A DNA stretch of 64,000 nucleotides, from positions 5,440,134 through 5,504,133 of the forward strand of contig NC_135562.1 in NCBI RefSeq assembly GCF_964340395.1, in the 5' to 3' direction. A program made the translations under genes and the position numbers. The notes below the pieces were generated by a model. That model saw only the letters and a program-made list of their open reading frames with translations. It ran no database searches and was not told the DNA's origin. Origin of the DNA: Glandiceps talaboti (taxonomy: Eukaryota > Hemichordata > Enteropneusta > Spengelidae). Below are positions 31,401 to 47,100 of the stretch, piece after piece (position 1 is the first letter of the stretch; every line of letters starts with the position of its first letter).

Positions 31401-34400
31401 TCTGTGAGGCACTGTAAATCTAGGACAGAAATGTCAATATAAAACGGAAACCTGATATAATGTTCTAGTTCTTGAACTTACAGCCACATTTCAAGCATTG
31501 CAAGGGTAAACTTTGGTATTTCTTGACGTAGTCTGGTATCAAGGCATCCATTGATAGTGTCAACTGAATTATTCTATTGACCGTGGAGAACCCTGGAATA
31601 TTTTATTCTCGTATGGGGAATTCATTTTAGTTCATTTTGCAGTTATCTACTTCTTACAGAAGTATTAAAGCACCACAGTGAAAGCTTTTTCTCAGACACT
31701 TTATCTATATCATTATCTGGTCTGGGATCACAAGAAAACAATGAGGTAAAATAACAGTGACTGTTTACATTGAAAATAAAGTTTAGAAAAGATGGTATGT
31801 TACAAGTTAGCAGAGACCTTGAAATGAGATGATTTAGGAATGATTGGTACTTGACACTAAAGACTTTAGACTTAAAGTGACCTCTTTTAAGGTCAACATA
31901 AAAAATTCAGGGGTGACTGTGCAAATATTAAAATACAGGTCAAACTGATCTCATTGTACATGTAGGTCTCAAAAATGTTTGTTGGACTTTATGCAAATTT
32001 CATGATGACATCAGAACCTGGGAATGTGGGATTCACATTTTTGTATTGGTGTTTTTGAGGCATAAAATCTACAGGATTTCCCCACTTTTTTTTTTTTACC
32101 AGGGATCCCCAGCCAAATGACATGTACACATGTATGTATGGTAATTGATAGATATGGAAATTATCCAGTGCAGCAGATTTTACCAGAGCTCTAGGGTTCC
32201 AAAACCTAAAGCAAAAACACTTTAAAAGGGAATATATTTTTTAAAGTTGTAAAGTTGCATGTTTAGCAAAGATTTGAACAAACTTTTGTTAATTTGATTT
32301 TTTCAAAAATAACTATGCAGTACACCTTCAGAAGTTTATGAATATTTATGGAACATGCCTGTGTTCAATTCAAAGCCCCTCAAAAAAAAAAAAAAAAAAA
32401 AAAAATTCAGAAGAAAATAGTCAAGTGACCTTGTTTCTGAATGTTTCCAAGCGGTCGTTAAAGTGATTTAAAGCCACCACCATGATATCAGTGGCAATTT
32501 GCAATCATAAATCAAAAACTTATTTATGTATCAAGTGTGAAAACATTGGCAAGAATTCATGGAGAGTTTAACTCAAATGGTAATGCTGACATGCTGTATA
32601 AAGTGTTGTGCCCTGTTGGGATTTAAAGGTAATGTCCAATGTTGTGTTTGTGATATCCATTGCAAAAGGTCAATGCAAAGCTAAACGCACATGTACATTT
32701 TCAGCAGGAGATAAAACACTTGGAAGTGTTTGTGATATATAAATGCCAGGTGGTTGTTTTTCTTTGAGTAAGTGTTTAGCAAACACTTATATAGAGACAT
32801 GGTGAGATAATAATACTGTAAACCTAGGTATTTTTGCCACTAGAATATTTTGTGATTTTCCAGTCTTTAACTAGTTCTCAAAGACTAATTCTTACTACTT
32901 ATCAGACAGGTTCATTGTGTTCATGTACTACAAGAAGGCATTTTATTATGTTTGTGTTTTTTAGTTTTCAGCGAAATAAGTGACAGTAAGTCTCTAGCGT
33001 AAATTTCCAGGTTCACAGTATACATGTATCGTGTGCTTTCAAATGCATTTTGAAAATAATACATGTACATTGTACCTTCTTCAGAAATAAAAAGTCCCTA
33101 ATTAAGATGGTATATGTAAATAAAGATGGTATACATTGTTTAGAGTAGTGTGCTCTCTAATGATAGCCAAATTTTGTTGTTGTGAGTCAAAATGATAAAA
33201 ACTGGGATTTCTTGTGAGTCACCACATAGTAAGAGATAGGGGAACGCCAAATTTTGGTGCATCACTAGAAATTGTGTGCATCAGTGGAACGTCAAATTGG
33301 CTTACAAACGTTCAAGACTCAGAAAGTGCCTTGTGTATTTTGTCATGGTTTTCATCGTGATCGCTATCCGATGCTGTGTATATTACACACTTTTTTATCA
33401 GGCACATCGATATACATGTACAATGTACTACGAACATGTACATTGTATATCGAATAAATATGCAAACAATGTTAGCGGAACCCTATCCCCCAACCGCCCC
33501 TCCTCCATTCAAATCTCGTAATTTTCAAACTTGGTACATGTACTAACGACCCCCTCCATGAATTTAACTGATTGTGTAAACTAGCACAGATGAAACATAA
33601 AACTCATGGCTGGTGTGAAAAAGAAGCTGCAAACATGCTAAAAATTTTAAACATCTCAATGTCAGATATATTTTGTATGTACATCATGTCTATGCATTCT
33701 TGACAACCAGAAGCTGTGAGTAATGCACTTTGATAGTATCATTTGTACAAAATGTATATAACTTGTAATCGGCTATTTTTACATGTTACAAAATCAAACC
33801 ATTATTGTAGAGAGAGAGACACTGCTGTTTGAAAAATATTGTTTACTTTTCAGTAAGTAGAAAACTTGGAGTCTTAGAATAATTTTCTGATGCACTTTCA
33901 CTCACTACATGTACGCTTTATGAAATTGTGGCCGCAGTGAACATCGCAAGCACTCGTGCTAATACATGTAGTAATACTGTTGAGTAGTCCACACATGCTC
34001 TCACATATCAAATTGGGTTCTGTAATCACACAGTTCAAGCGATACTGTTATTTTCACTTCGGAAAGGAACTGACATTGTAAACACAAATTTTTGTTTTGT
34101 GTCCGTTTCATGCTATTGAAAGGGATTAGATCATTTTGAGAGTTTCATGTACATGTACTTCTACATGGATGTACTAGAAACTAGTTTGTTTCGTTTGACA
34201 AAAGCTACAATGTAGTCCGCCTGATAGTTTCTGTAGACAGACATTGTCAGTCAGTGTTACAACATGTTACCTGCTGTCAGTCATTTATTAGGACATCTCT
34301 ATTTATTTCTATGTTACTCGTGACTGAACCCACCGGGCATTTTTTTTTGGCACAACTGAACACTAAAGTACTTCAGTTAGGCTATAGATCATCACAAAAT

Positions 34401-37115
34401 TTTATGACATCTGATGTCATAAAATTTTGTGTGTACATGTAATATGTATGTGCAGTTGTGTGTGTGCGTGTGCATGTGCATGTGTGTATGTGTAAACAGC
34501 TTAAAGTCAAACACTGCCTGACCAATTGCCTTGAGATTTGGTGGAGAAATTACATAGGGGTGTGTAGATTAAACATTGTTCAAATGAAAATGATCCGATC
34601 AGTGGTTTTCAAGTTGTATCCAATAGAGTGATTTTCCATCAGAACAGTCGGTCCTTTAAACCTAAAATGGAAATCCATGAGGTACATCATACATGTATGA
34701 TTATAATGTTACGTAATCGCTTGGCCAAAGTTCATGGGATGTACCATTATCCTGAAGGGATGTTTATGTTTGAAGCGTGTTTCTCTCACTGCATTGTGTA
34801 TGTCAGATATGGATTTCAGCTATGCAAAGTGCTATTGACAGTATTTTTTCAGTCCAGCAAAATAATACAAAATTGATACCTTCTCTAGTAGGGTTAGAAA
34901 AGAAAATACATTTCAACATCACTAATGGCTACCCCTACAAGTGTGTACGGCCAAAATTTATCACTGGAAATATGAGACTTTTAACAATGCAATTTCTGCA
35001 TACATGTAGTTGCTGTAGACTGTAAGATATGTTGTGTCGTTTCGCCCTTACCGATCTCCTCTCAGTAAGTGTTGACCGATGTGTGAGGGCACCCCATCAG
35101 ACCTTACAGATTTAGCTTCCTCCTGACATTAATTGCCAGATCTGTTGTAATAATATAGACATTCAGACTGTTGAAAGTCTGATTTTGAGCTGACAGCATC
35201 ACCAACATGATGTATGTACATTTGTACATTTGTACATGTACACACACTCTCACAGACGAATTTTTGAACTGGCTTCTGACCCATCGTTTTGAAAAAGAGT
35301 TGGTACAGTGAGAAGATAAAACAGGGTTACCCTTAGAATGAGTACAGGAATGAGGAATTAGTGTACAATGACACATACAATAGCATACATGACATGCGAT
35401 AACCTGACTTCCCCTCCATTCTTGTATGAAGTACCGGTTTGTGATATAGCCCAGTAGACTGCACTCACTTCCTGATTTGAAGACTGAAGAGTTCATTGTA
35501 CATGTATAGGGTGATTCAGGAACTATCCTTGTTTTATAGTTACTCATTGGATCCAGGAATGGAATGTTTTCCTGTTCCTGTCAGCTGTACATGTACACTG
35601 TAGGTGCCTAAAGATTAGGTCAGAAAGTAGTGACTGGATAATTATGAGATTGTTCATTATAAGATTTTGACACAAATACATACATGTACATATTCACATG
35701 CACCACATATACAAAATGTACAAATGTACACTTATATTAACACATACGTATATACATACAGTACATACATGTACATGTACATGGTATACATACATACATA
35801 CATACATACATACATACATACATACACACATACATACATACATACATACATACATACATACATACATACATACATACACACACACATACACACATACACA
35901 CATGCATGTACATACATACATACATACATACATACATACATACATACATACATACATACATACATACATACATACAATACATACATACATACATACATAC
36001 ATACATACATACATTTCAATTAAAGTCCTGTATGAATAATATGATGGAGGGGAATGGTTGCTTGGAGTCCAGAGAGGGACAGAAATAAGATGGCATGGAG
36101 TCTGTATTCTGGTACTAAATGAACAGTTTGTTTAACATTAACCAAAAGAGTTATGTCAGTTTTGGAGACCATCTGAGGTGATAACCATCTAGGAAGTATT
36201 GAAAATATAAATAAACACCAACCAATCACAATTGAATATACAGAATCTCAATTATTTATTTGCTTTGCTGAATTTTCCTCTTTTGCTAAAATTTGGAGAG
36301 AAAAATATGCAAAAATGATAAATTTATAGCCAAAATATTTTCAATTGTTGCCATATTTTGTGTTGACCTAATTCTGGTAAATATGTGTGTAGCGTCATAA
36401 AAAATATTATGTTTAGTCTGGTTTGTACAACCACACCTACATGTATGAATAATTAGGATAGGTCATCATCATAACATACAGTACATACTTTTATGATTAT
36501 GTGTTATGTGGTTAGTGTGCTCAAATGACTACTGCATCAAAAATAATTGACACAGATTTGCCATCTCTTGAAAATCTCTACTACCAAGGAATTGTCCATA
36601 GAGCCTCTCTTATTGCTACTGACAGTACGCATCCCACAAATGACCTTCTTCAGTTGCTCCTTCTGGCCGTCACAGGACTAGAAACTTTCCCGCCAAAATT
36701 TTTGAACAAACATTCTTGTTTCTCTGTAATTTTTGGGAAAAGATCAACTTTATTTTAGACCAGAATTCAAGAAATATTACTTCCCAATGAAGTAATATTC
36801 TTAAATTTTTAGAAAATGTTCTTACAATCAAGTTTCTATTTATTCCAATGTCGTCTCTAGGAATGAAAGGGTTAATTCACTATTGTATAGTTTGAATAGT
36901 TTTAACAGTTTTTACTCTTGTCTTATGTGGCCAGTTTTGGTGTTGTCTTGTATGGATTGTAGATTGTTTGTTCTGAGCGACATCGCAACATATTTCTAGT
37001 GTGTTAAAAATGATACATAATGGCAATAAATATACAACTACATTACCTAATCTTCTGATTCATTTAGAAATTATGAATGTATTATGTTCCAAATAAACAT
37101 AGTGTCATTGTTTGC

Positions 37116-37147
<32 letters not shown>

Positions 37148-40100
37148 TTCACTTATTTCTCTACTCTGTTACGAAAAAATTACGTTTCAGATTTGGGCGT
37201 GCACAATTCAAAAGTTGTAAATATTATAAATGAAATAAAATAGCGTTATTGGTAAGTAATATTAATAAAAAACATAAAAAAATGATATTGGCCCTTCCAT
37301 GAATTACTTTTGACTTTTTTATAGTAGTAGTACATTTTGGTTCACTGAAGGTATGATTTTAGGAAATTAAAGATACTGTATTCATTGTTTGTACATATAT
37401 GATAAGAAAATAAACATGCATATAATTTCAAAAGAGAACTACATGTATAAATATAATTGGTACACACATGTAAGTTACATTATACATGCATTTCCAAATG
37501 AAACCAAGTTAATGATTTGTAATGAAAAAATAACACGTAGACCATACCTTTATTTGAATTGTGAATGATATGATTATAAAAACAATTGTTGTTATTTTTG
37601 TGTATCATGATAATAGAATGATAACAAACCATAGATCTATATCACATGAATTTACTCGTAAATTAACAAAGTAAACATAAACAATAATTACAGTAAATAA
37701 AGTTATTGTGAAACGGAATTCATAATACAGTTTGCAATTTAAATAATCGAATCTGTGAAATTATTAAAATAACTTTGTTATAGAGATACTTGTATTGATT
37801 AACTTTACAAAATTTCAGACATGTCTGCTGACTAGTATATTTATATTCTAGTGTGTGTGTGTAGTTAAATTTGTCATACCCTCTCATGAATTATTACGTG
37901 TAAAAATAGTACATTTGTTGACCTGTAATCTCATAGAGTAAGATACATGTACCGTGTTCTTTGAGTTGGTAAATGTTACATGTAGTTATGAATTTGTGTT
38001 GTTGATATCATGGAGTAAGAATACCATTATCTTTGAGTTCGTAGAGGTTATTTATGAAGTGGGTTTCGTGCTTAAATTGACAATTCAAATAATGGGGCCA
38101 AATAATAAGGATAGTATAAACCTGGTGTTCTTGTCAGTTACCATAGGGGAGTGAGTAGTCGAGTACCAAGTTTTGGAGAATCACAAAAATTGTCTATCAG
38201 TGTTCAGCGTCTGTATTTAAATCATGTCACCAATCCGTCACAAACATGTAGAAGTAATATATTTTAGGGGGGGGGGGGGTAACTGTGTCTTCTATGAAGC
38301 CTTGTTATATGCTGTGTTGTATGTTGAATTGCGAGGACAACTTAGTCCGATGGGTTATTTGCTAAGAAAAGCTAACTGTCCTTTCAGTTGCATGCAGTCT
38401 CAAAAAAATAAAATGCCAGTACATTTGTATAAAGGAAAACAAAATAAAAAAATGAATATCTTTGAATACCCAACCATCCATTCATTCATTCATTCATTCA
38501 TTCATTTGTACATGTCGGATTTGGTGTGAATATATTTGAAAAGGAAAAAATGTACCAAATGTAGTACAAATTTGCCAGTTATTTCATTTCTTACAACCAT
38601 GCATGTGTTTAATAACATTGTAGATAGTGAAATGTGTTATGAAACATAGCTAGATTTTGTAGAACAAGTTTTGCATTATTTAAAACAAAACAAAAAATTG
38701 AGTGATTTCAATGAGTTTTCTGATAAATTACCCGCATAGCAATGTCTGTCTTTCTATAGAAAACTCTCTAAATTTCAGTCTGTAACGGTTTCCTGGAGAC
38801 CAAATTTCAGAAATTCTTATTTGAGTATGATGAATTGTATTTATTTAACAACTTGACATCTGCTCATTTTTGCAATTTTTCCCAATGAAACAAACAAATA
38901 TTTTTCTAATGTTAACAAAAATTTTCAATTATATACTTACATTTGTATACATGTATGTATGTATACAGCAGGGCTTGAAATTAACTTAGTCCCAGTGGGC
39001 TACCAATTCCAGAAATTGGTAGCCCAAGGATGGTGACCAATTGTCTCATATTCCTGAACTGAAAACAGAACTCCTCTATTGGAAATACATTTATGTGTGT
39101 TACTGAAACAATGTTCGTAAATCTTCCATCCTTGAAACCATGCATACATGTAATTAGTGGTAGTCTGAGTGGTACTACCAGCTGTAAATTATGGTAGTCC
39201 CATGACAAGATTTGGTAGTCTTTGGACAAGGGACTACTGTTAATTTTGAGCCCTGTGTACATGTACTGCACCTTTCCAAATAAAAAATAATGTAAGCACA
39301 CATGTACCCAGGTACATGTACCTCTTACCGGTAGAGTATTAAGGGTATTAATACCATGCACAAGCCAGGTTAACAAAAAGTAGGGAATACATGTATACAT
39401 GTACTCTCGTTCTATGTGACGACAATGTTCGTCTACAATGTACATGTATTTCATTGGTTCTTTTGTGTCAGAACGCTCAAAATTGCCACTTCCTTTGATT
39501 CCTTTGTTTATAATTGTTGCCATGGTATTATTATATTATTCCCCAACGATTTAAGAAAAATGTTAGGAATAATAGCTAATTATAAAATTGGACGTCAGTA
39601 AGTGTCAATAGGACAGACTAAAATTAGGCAGGATGTTGAGATAATATTACACAGACTGTTGTCCTCATTGAAATTGTAATTAATGTGAGTGTAGATAAGG
39701 TACTATGTACTATGTATTAACACCTGGTGCTTTCAGGTTTGCTGAAGATGTGTATTGAATTCAAGTACAATGATAGATCGATGAAACATTTAAATATTTC
39801 ATTTTTAATCTCAATGTTAAAGGCCAATTTGAAAAAAGGATTAATATTTAGGTGAGAATTGTCTGGCAGAACTATGGTCCACAACAAAAGAATAATCCTA
39901 TGTAATCCTTATGGCTAAGATAACACCAATGTGAGAACCAAGGATTGAAACTGTGGCCTTTTGCTGATAAGATAACACTAATGCAAGAATCAGGGATTGA
40001 AACCCTGGCCTTTAAATATTTTGATGAAGTATACAAAATTTTTTAGTTTAACCCCAATGCTAGATATTTCAATAGATGATTCAATTTAACTACAATTTAT

Positions 40101-43100
40101 GTACATTTTTTTTACATGTATTTCAATGAAATATTACAATGTATTTCAATGAAATATTACAACATGTTTCAAATTTAGACGTTCCATGAAATGTAAGTAT
40201 TTCAATGTAACCGTAATGTTGAATACATATATATTTAATATTGTAATATTGAAATAGTTTGATTTCAGTGCAATTATGAATATTTTAACGGAGGATATAA
40301 ATATCTAACTCTAAAAAAAATGAACCTTTTTACATATCCAGTGTAAGTTGTGTAAATCCTGTACAAAACTTCAGTAAAAAGTTCCTATCTCATTTCATAG
40401 GTGGTTGATAAAAAAAAGTTAATGTGTTTCCTTTCCATCAAGTTAATTCGTTGTTCCTTTACTGTTTTGAATTCAGCTAGAATTAATTTCCAGATATTTT
40501 ATTTTTACTCTGTTTCCAATATTTCATCTATTCATCAGTTTCAAATATTTCCCCTGTCAAGTTTTCATTATTGCTGTGAAATTTTCCTTCGCCAAATTTT
40601 TAAGAATCTTGTACATTATATAGGTGTTTTATTTTTATGACACATATTGTATCAACATACATATTGTATCCACAAGATGGATGGTCATAGATGTCCATAG
40701 AAAAGATTTCTTAATAAGATAACAGATGCAATATGACAGAGCTGTCGTGTCGTGATTAGTTCTCTAAATAGCTAGGGAAATTGAAGAATTATATCCGTGC
40801 CACACACCTACAGTAAAAATTTGTAATTTAATATATCTCTCAGTCAAGGGAAATAAAAATAGAGCAGAATTATTACTTTCTGATGATGTCAGTCAAATGA
40901 ATAATTCATCACCAGTTTGAATGTTATTAAATTTATTGTGATGGTGTCTGGTAAGGTATACAGTGGTTTATGTATATAGTGGTACATGTATGATAGTAAT
41001 CAGACATTGTAAACTGTAATGTATTCTGTTCCCACAAATGATATATGATGTCCTTATCCTGTGTTTATCATACACATAATTATATGATCTTTTTTTTTGT
41101 TGGAAAGAAAATTGATACGAAACTTGCTGGACGTTGTATTTGTTATTGTACATTTGTTATTACACTTTGTTTATACATGTACTTTGATAAGTTGCCCACA
41201 TTAATTATGTCTTTGCATGAAGCTTGCCTCATTCTTGCTTACCAGAAACAAGCAAATGCATCAGTGTTTTTGATGGGTTGTATCTTGCAATGTTCAGGCT
41301 ACAACTGTGAGTTTCACTCTGAGGTGACACAAAAGTAGTAAAGCTATTTAGATGGATTTTGGACCCATACACACTGAATTTTTGTACCTGACACAGATCA
41401 CATACCAAAATATTAGCATAGCCTTCATTTGTTCCAATCATTTAGCAGTAACCCTGAACTTTAACCCTGGAACCCTCCCTGTAGGAAACTAAAGACACTT
41501 ACATAATCAAATGGAATTTTGTGTCAGACACAAAAGATAAGTTGACTCTAAACCCCCATTGTACCTGTACCTGACCTAAATTTAACCCGGCTTAGAGTGG
41601 ACATTAACTGTTCATGTTTGTTTGTTTGTTTTTTATGTTAGGTAAGGCTAGACTTGGATAATGAAACTAGCTATACTTTGCAGTTATAATTGTACATTTG
41701 GTAGAATTGCTACAGTACAAATACACACACATGTACGATGTATGAACACTGTCCCACATTTATCTTTGGCCATCTAGTTAGTATTACCGGCATTGTTGGA
41801 AAGATTGTGATCTGAACATACATGTAGTGTGATGTTGGAGTTGATAACATTTATACTAACACATTGTAATAATGGATACAACACCATTCTTGCCATCTCA
41901 CAACCAGTGTGTATTATCATGTTAGTGATATAAAACTAGTGTGGCATATTATATTGTCACAGTACACATGTACTTGGTCAAACCAATAAAAACATACATT
42001 ATACAATGTCCATGTACATGTACACCATCATCCCTTCCACTTCACAACCCATGTGTGTTCCGATAATTCTGTTATATTTCCTATATTTGCCATCATTCAG
42101 TGCGAAAATACTCATAACCCAAGGGTTGTACCACTTCTCACCTTTGACTCAAAGTGACAAGGCCCCTTAGGTCACTCATGTTTTCTTAGGCTGAGCAAAA
42201 GAAAATTATAGGGCAATAATATTTAAAATAATGGTGAGTAGCCGTGATATCACATGCATGTGCCATTGTAGCTGTATACATTGTACTTGGTCATTATAAC
42301 TAATAAAAACATATACAATGTAAAACTCCGTTCATCCTTGGCTGTCATTGATTTCCAGTAAAAATTGCATGAAAGGTTAAATCCATTGTCTATTCAATAC
42401 AAAATTAATGGCTTGGAGGTCGAGTCTCTTGACTTCAAAAAAAACAAAACTTGAAATATAATTTTCTGATATGAATCAAACGTTTGTGAGACTTTAATTG
42501 ATTTGATTTGACAAGAACAAAATAATTGATAAAAATGTACTGTTTGCTAATTTAATAATAGAAATAAACTATAATTTATTACATATGTGAGATTAAGTCA
42601 AACCTGGTATTCATTTTGATTTGTGAGATGTTGAGTACACGTAGGTGATATCATTCAATATTTCATAATTTGATTTATTTGTAATGTGAAAGAGCTGTCA
42701 TAATGATATACAGGTGACTTGATAACTTGATATCCGCTATAATAAGATTAGATTTTGTACGGTACATGATGAAAACTAGAAAAATATGTTTTCAATTTAA
42801 TAGTGTTTTGAGAGTGGCACGGAAGTTAATTGGGATGAGAGTCAGGTTTTCACCATTATGCACAATTGGGGAATAGAATTATGGTATTATTTTATAACTA
42901 CTCATCCTTTCCTTTAGATTATCATGGAAGTTAGGATATTTTTAATTTGTAACCAGTGTGACGTTTCAGCCATTTAGATGTACATGTACCTCTGATGCAG
43001 CAGTTTGTTAGTGTTGCATGTATAATGCTCCATTTGTCATACTGTATGCGGTGGTTCACACGACAAGTCTGAATTTTTTCAGCATTTTAGTGACACCAAA

Positions 43101-43512
43101 GTTGTCTTTTATTAGAAAGCAGATTACATTTACAAGTCATGTACCAAAATGTGGTATTCCCCTATATTAAAGTTAAACTATGCATTGATCACAAGAAAAA
43201 TGTACATTTCCAACATTTCTACTCTCAACAAAAAGTTGTGTCCTGATATATAAATTAATATATGAAAAAGTCAACTGCTACAGTGCTACTGCTAGTGATG
43301 TTCTGTAATGTGGTGTTCCGCTATCTGGCACTTTGTGATTAATCACAGGAAAAACTATTTTTAGCATTGTAGTACATTATACACACCACCATCCCCATCA
43401 CCCCACCACCACCATCCCTACCACCATCACCATCACCACCATCCCCATCACCACCACCATCATCCCCACCATCACCACCACCATCCCCACCACCACCACC
43501 ACCACCACCACC

Positions 43513-43553
<41 letters not shown>

Positions 43554-44162
43554 ACTGTGTGTTTTAAATAGAGAGCACACTGCTAGCGATGTATCAAAGT
43601 ATGGTGTTCCTCTACCCTACTGGTATACTTTGTACTGTCTCACAACACATTGATTTGTACATTTTGATAAACAACAATGACTGGTCCCTTTTAATTAGAG
43701 GACACATATTTACAAACATAGTATATAACCTTGGTTATTATGACAAGAAAACCTTGAAAACAATGGTGGGTAGTTAACAATACCTTGCTGTGGTCAGACT
43801 ATTATTAGACTAACTATCACCTACTCATTGTTGAGTTTGTTTGTTGAAATAGTTGACGGTTCCCAGACATTCCTCATAGAGTTGTAGATTTAAGTATAAA
43901 TTCTTGGCTTTGTTCATGTGTGTGACAAACAAACCAGACAAAAAAATTAGTCAGAGGATTTCACATCGATGTCAACTGTTTTGACATAGTTTTCCTGTGA
44001 GTAAGAGTCTAGAAATGTCCTCAGTAATGCTTGCTAGTATTGTTATTACAGTTACTAGAGGTTATACAAACATGTACCATGTACTAGCCAAGGTATTGTC
44101 TTTTATGAGAAAATACGGATAATACAATTTACATTGTATACCCTGGTTGATACATACATACA

Positions 44163-44194
<32 letters not shown>

Positions 44195-47100
44195 CATACA
44201 TACATACATAAACAATGTACATACATACATACATACATACATACATACATACATACATACAATACAATACAATACATACGTGCATGCATGCATGCATGCA
44301 TACATACATACAATATACATACATATATACATACATACATACATACATACAATGTACATACATACATACATACATACATACATACATACAATGTACATAC
44401 ATACATACATACACACATGCACGCATGCACACACACACACACACATACATACATACATACACAGACAGATAGACAGATCATAGACAATAGACAGACATAC
44501 AGATACAGACTGGGGGATCCAAACAGACATAAAACTGACAGCTGTTTTGGCAGACAGACTAAGAACAAAGAACAGAATCCTTATCAGTTCCAAAGTATGC
44601 AATTTATTTCCCATACCTTTATCTGTTTCTGTGTCATTACACACAAATATTTATGTGTATAACTTATAAGGTGTGAAATAGACATCTGTTCCAAATAGTA
44701 AATATACAACAGACTGACACAATGTCTATTCCTATTGCCATGTGACTAGCGAAAGCCCACAAAGTACACAAAGCAATATGGTGGTACATTGTTTGACAGA
44801 CAATAGGTGAAACTTTGTTAAAGTCCTAACATACTATTTTGGACACACCTCACCAGTGTGCCATTTAATGATAGCCAAATTTTGTTGTTGTGAGTCAAAA
44901 TGAGAAAACTGGGATTTCTTGTGAATGTGAGTTACCACATAGTAAAAGATAGGGAACACTAAATGTTGGTGCATCACTAGAAATTGTGTGCATCAGTGGC
45001 ACATCAAAGTGGCTTAAAGGACACACTGCACCTCACAATTACTGTAATATTTTTTATGTTTTAGAGAGCTGTTATTCTTTGGAGCAATGTTTTCCACATA
45101 TTTGTATCTAGTGAAATGTGTTAAATTTACATATTAAATCATAGATATTTACATGACAAAGTGAAATGATTCAAAAATGATTTACATAACAAAGGCAGAT
45201 ATTTTACATAACAGAGGTGCAAACCTTTATATAATATACTGAAAAAAAATTATCAGGGATATTAGAGTGATAAGAAGCCGGGATAAGAAGTCCCTCTGTT
45301 AGTATTTTGCCAAATTATTCAGTGTCTTGAAAATGTTGCAATCACATTGCCAAATGACATTTCTCTGGAAAGTCCAGAAATCTTCATTGTACGTGTATTT
45401 TTACACACAACTTTGACAACATTTTGAAATTTTCTGTCACATTTGGTACTCTAAATGACGTAGTTTAACTAGTCATGGAGGGGTCTATTTTGTAAACGTC
45501 AAAGTAGCTGGGCAAATTGTTGGTGTTAACCGGATCGGCATTCCATTAGCTGTATGTAATATCTAGCTGTAATATGTATACTTTGACATAGTCATTAAAA
45601 AGGTGTCACACTGATACAGTGTTGTATTTAGAGTGCCTGGATTTACAGGGAGAGGTGAAGACCCTGTAATGTAATCATTTAGTAATGTCACACATACATG
45701 TACATGTGTGGTCAATGTGTACCAGGTTGTTTACATCACAGCTGAGATCGCCTACATTTTAATTTTAATTTTTCTGCTGGACAGGATCAATATAACCTCT
45801 GTCTCTAAACGTTTCAAGTTAAAAACCAGGAAAAGAGCAACTGACATGTCTGCATACACTATTATTATTGCTAAAGTTGGAGAACCTCGGTGACAGAAAG
45901 GGGGAAATAATAATAATAAATTTTGTTCATACAAAAAAATTTGGAAATTTGTTAAATGGTCACCACAAGAGCAGTAACGGGTCGGGTGTAGTGTTAAAGG
46001 AGCAGGAGGAAACTGGAGTACCTGGGGGAAAACCTTTAAAATGTGTTCTGCAGGGTCAAACTGATCATCACCCTTCTTACATACAGACCTGGTTAAATTT
46101 TAATCAGATCCACTTGATCGTTGGCAGGTTCGAACCCAGACTGCAGAGGTATGTGAGAGGCGTGCGAGTTAACAGCTCCACGACCAACAACCCTTCAAGG
46201 TGTAGAGTTTCCCCATACAGTCTACCATAATTTTGTTTGGGAACCCTGGTAAAATTACTGGGGAACCCGGTAGATTTTACCTGCTTACCAACAAAAACAT
46301 TGGCATAGTTGATGTTTTGATACAGTTTTGCATAAAATGTAATAACTTTTAATTGGTTTAGAAATGATAAGGTTTGATATCCTTAGGGAGAAAATATATA
46401 AATTATGATATCAGCATAGAGATAACTTCTTGGTAATTTTGCTGTTTATTCTCAGGTTTTGCCAGATGTGAAATATCTAAGTTATTCTCTTTTTGTGAAA
46501 ATAACAGTAGTGAAGTTTTGTAGAGCAAACTTATCCTGTCCTTGTTTGTAAATACTAAATTATGAGAAGTACTTTGATAAAACTGTTATTTGTTTGCCAT
46601 AAGCCCTTATGCTGTGTATCAAAGAATTTCATGAAAGTGCTCAGTTTAAAGTGGCCATATGGATTAGAATTGGGTAATTATTTTGGATTTTTAATTGATA
46701 AAACAACATTATTATATTTTTCTACTTGAAAAAAGAATGTGAAATAAATACACCAAGTCCTTGTTTTTACATGTAATGATGTATATACAATGTAGATTTG
46801 CCCCTATGTACCTTGTACCATAATTTTGGAGGGGATTGGTCGAACCCCAGTATATTACATTGACATTGTACATTTTTGTACCTGATGGGCAACTCAGATA
46901 GATTTCTTTGGCATGTGGTAAAACATATGTGCGTATCTTGTACATTAGTTATGGTAACTAAGGAACCCTCAGTAATTTGAGTATTAAAATTATCTGGGCA
47001 ACTCGCGATAATTAGAGAGAAACCCTAGTAAATTACCTGTGCTACTCAGATACATTTCTTGTAGAATATGGTAAAATACATAGATTTGAACACCTTGTGC

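Noticed and set aside
35667-36039. Long HTYI and MYVC frames, also at 44062-44662 and 54996-55726
   Set aside because: All are readings of CATA/TATG tetranucleotide arrays.
38981-39523. 180-codon minus-strand frame
   Set aside because: Largely covers the hAT-like element and ACATGTA-rich DNA; no motif.
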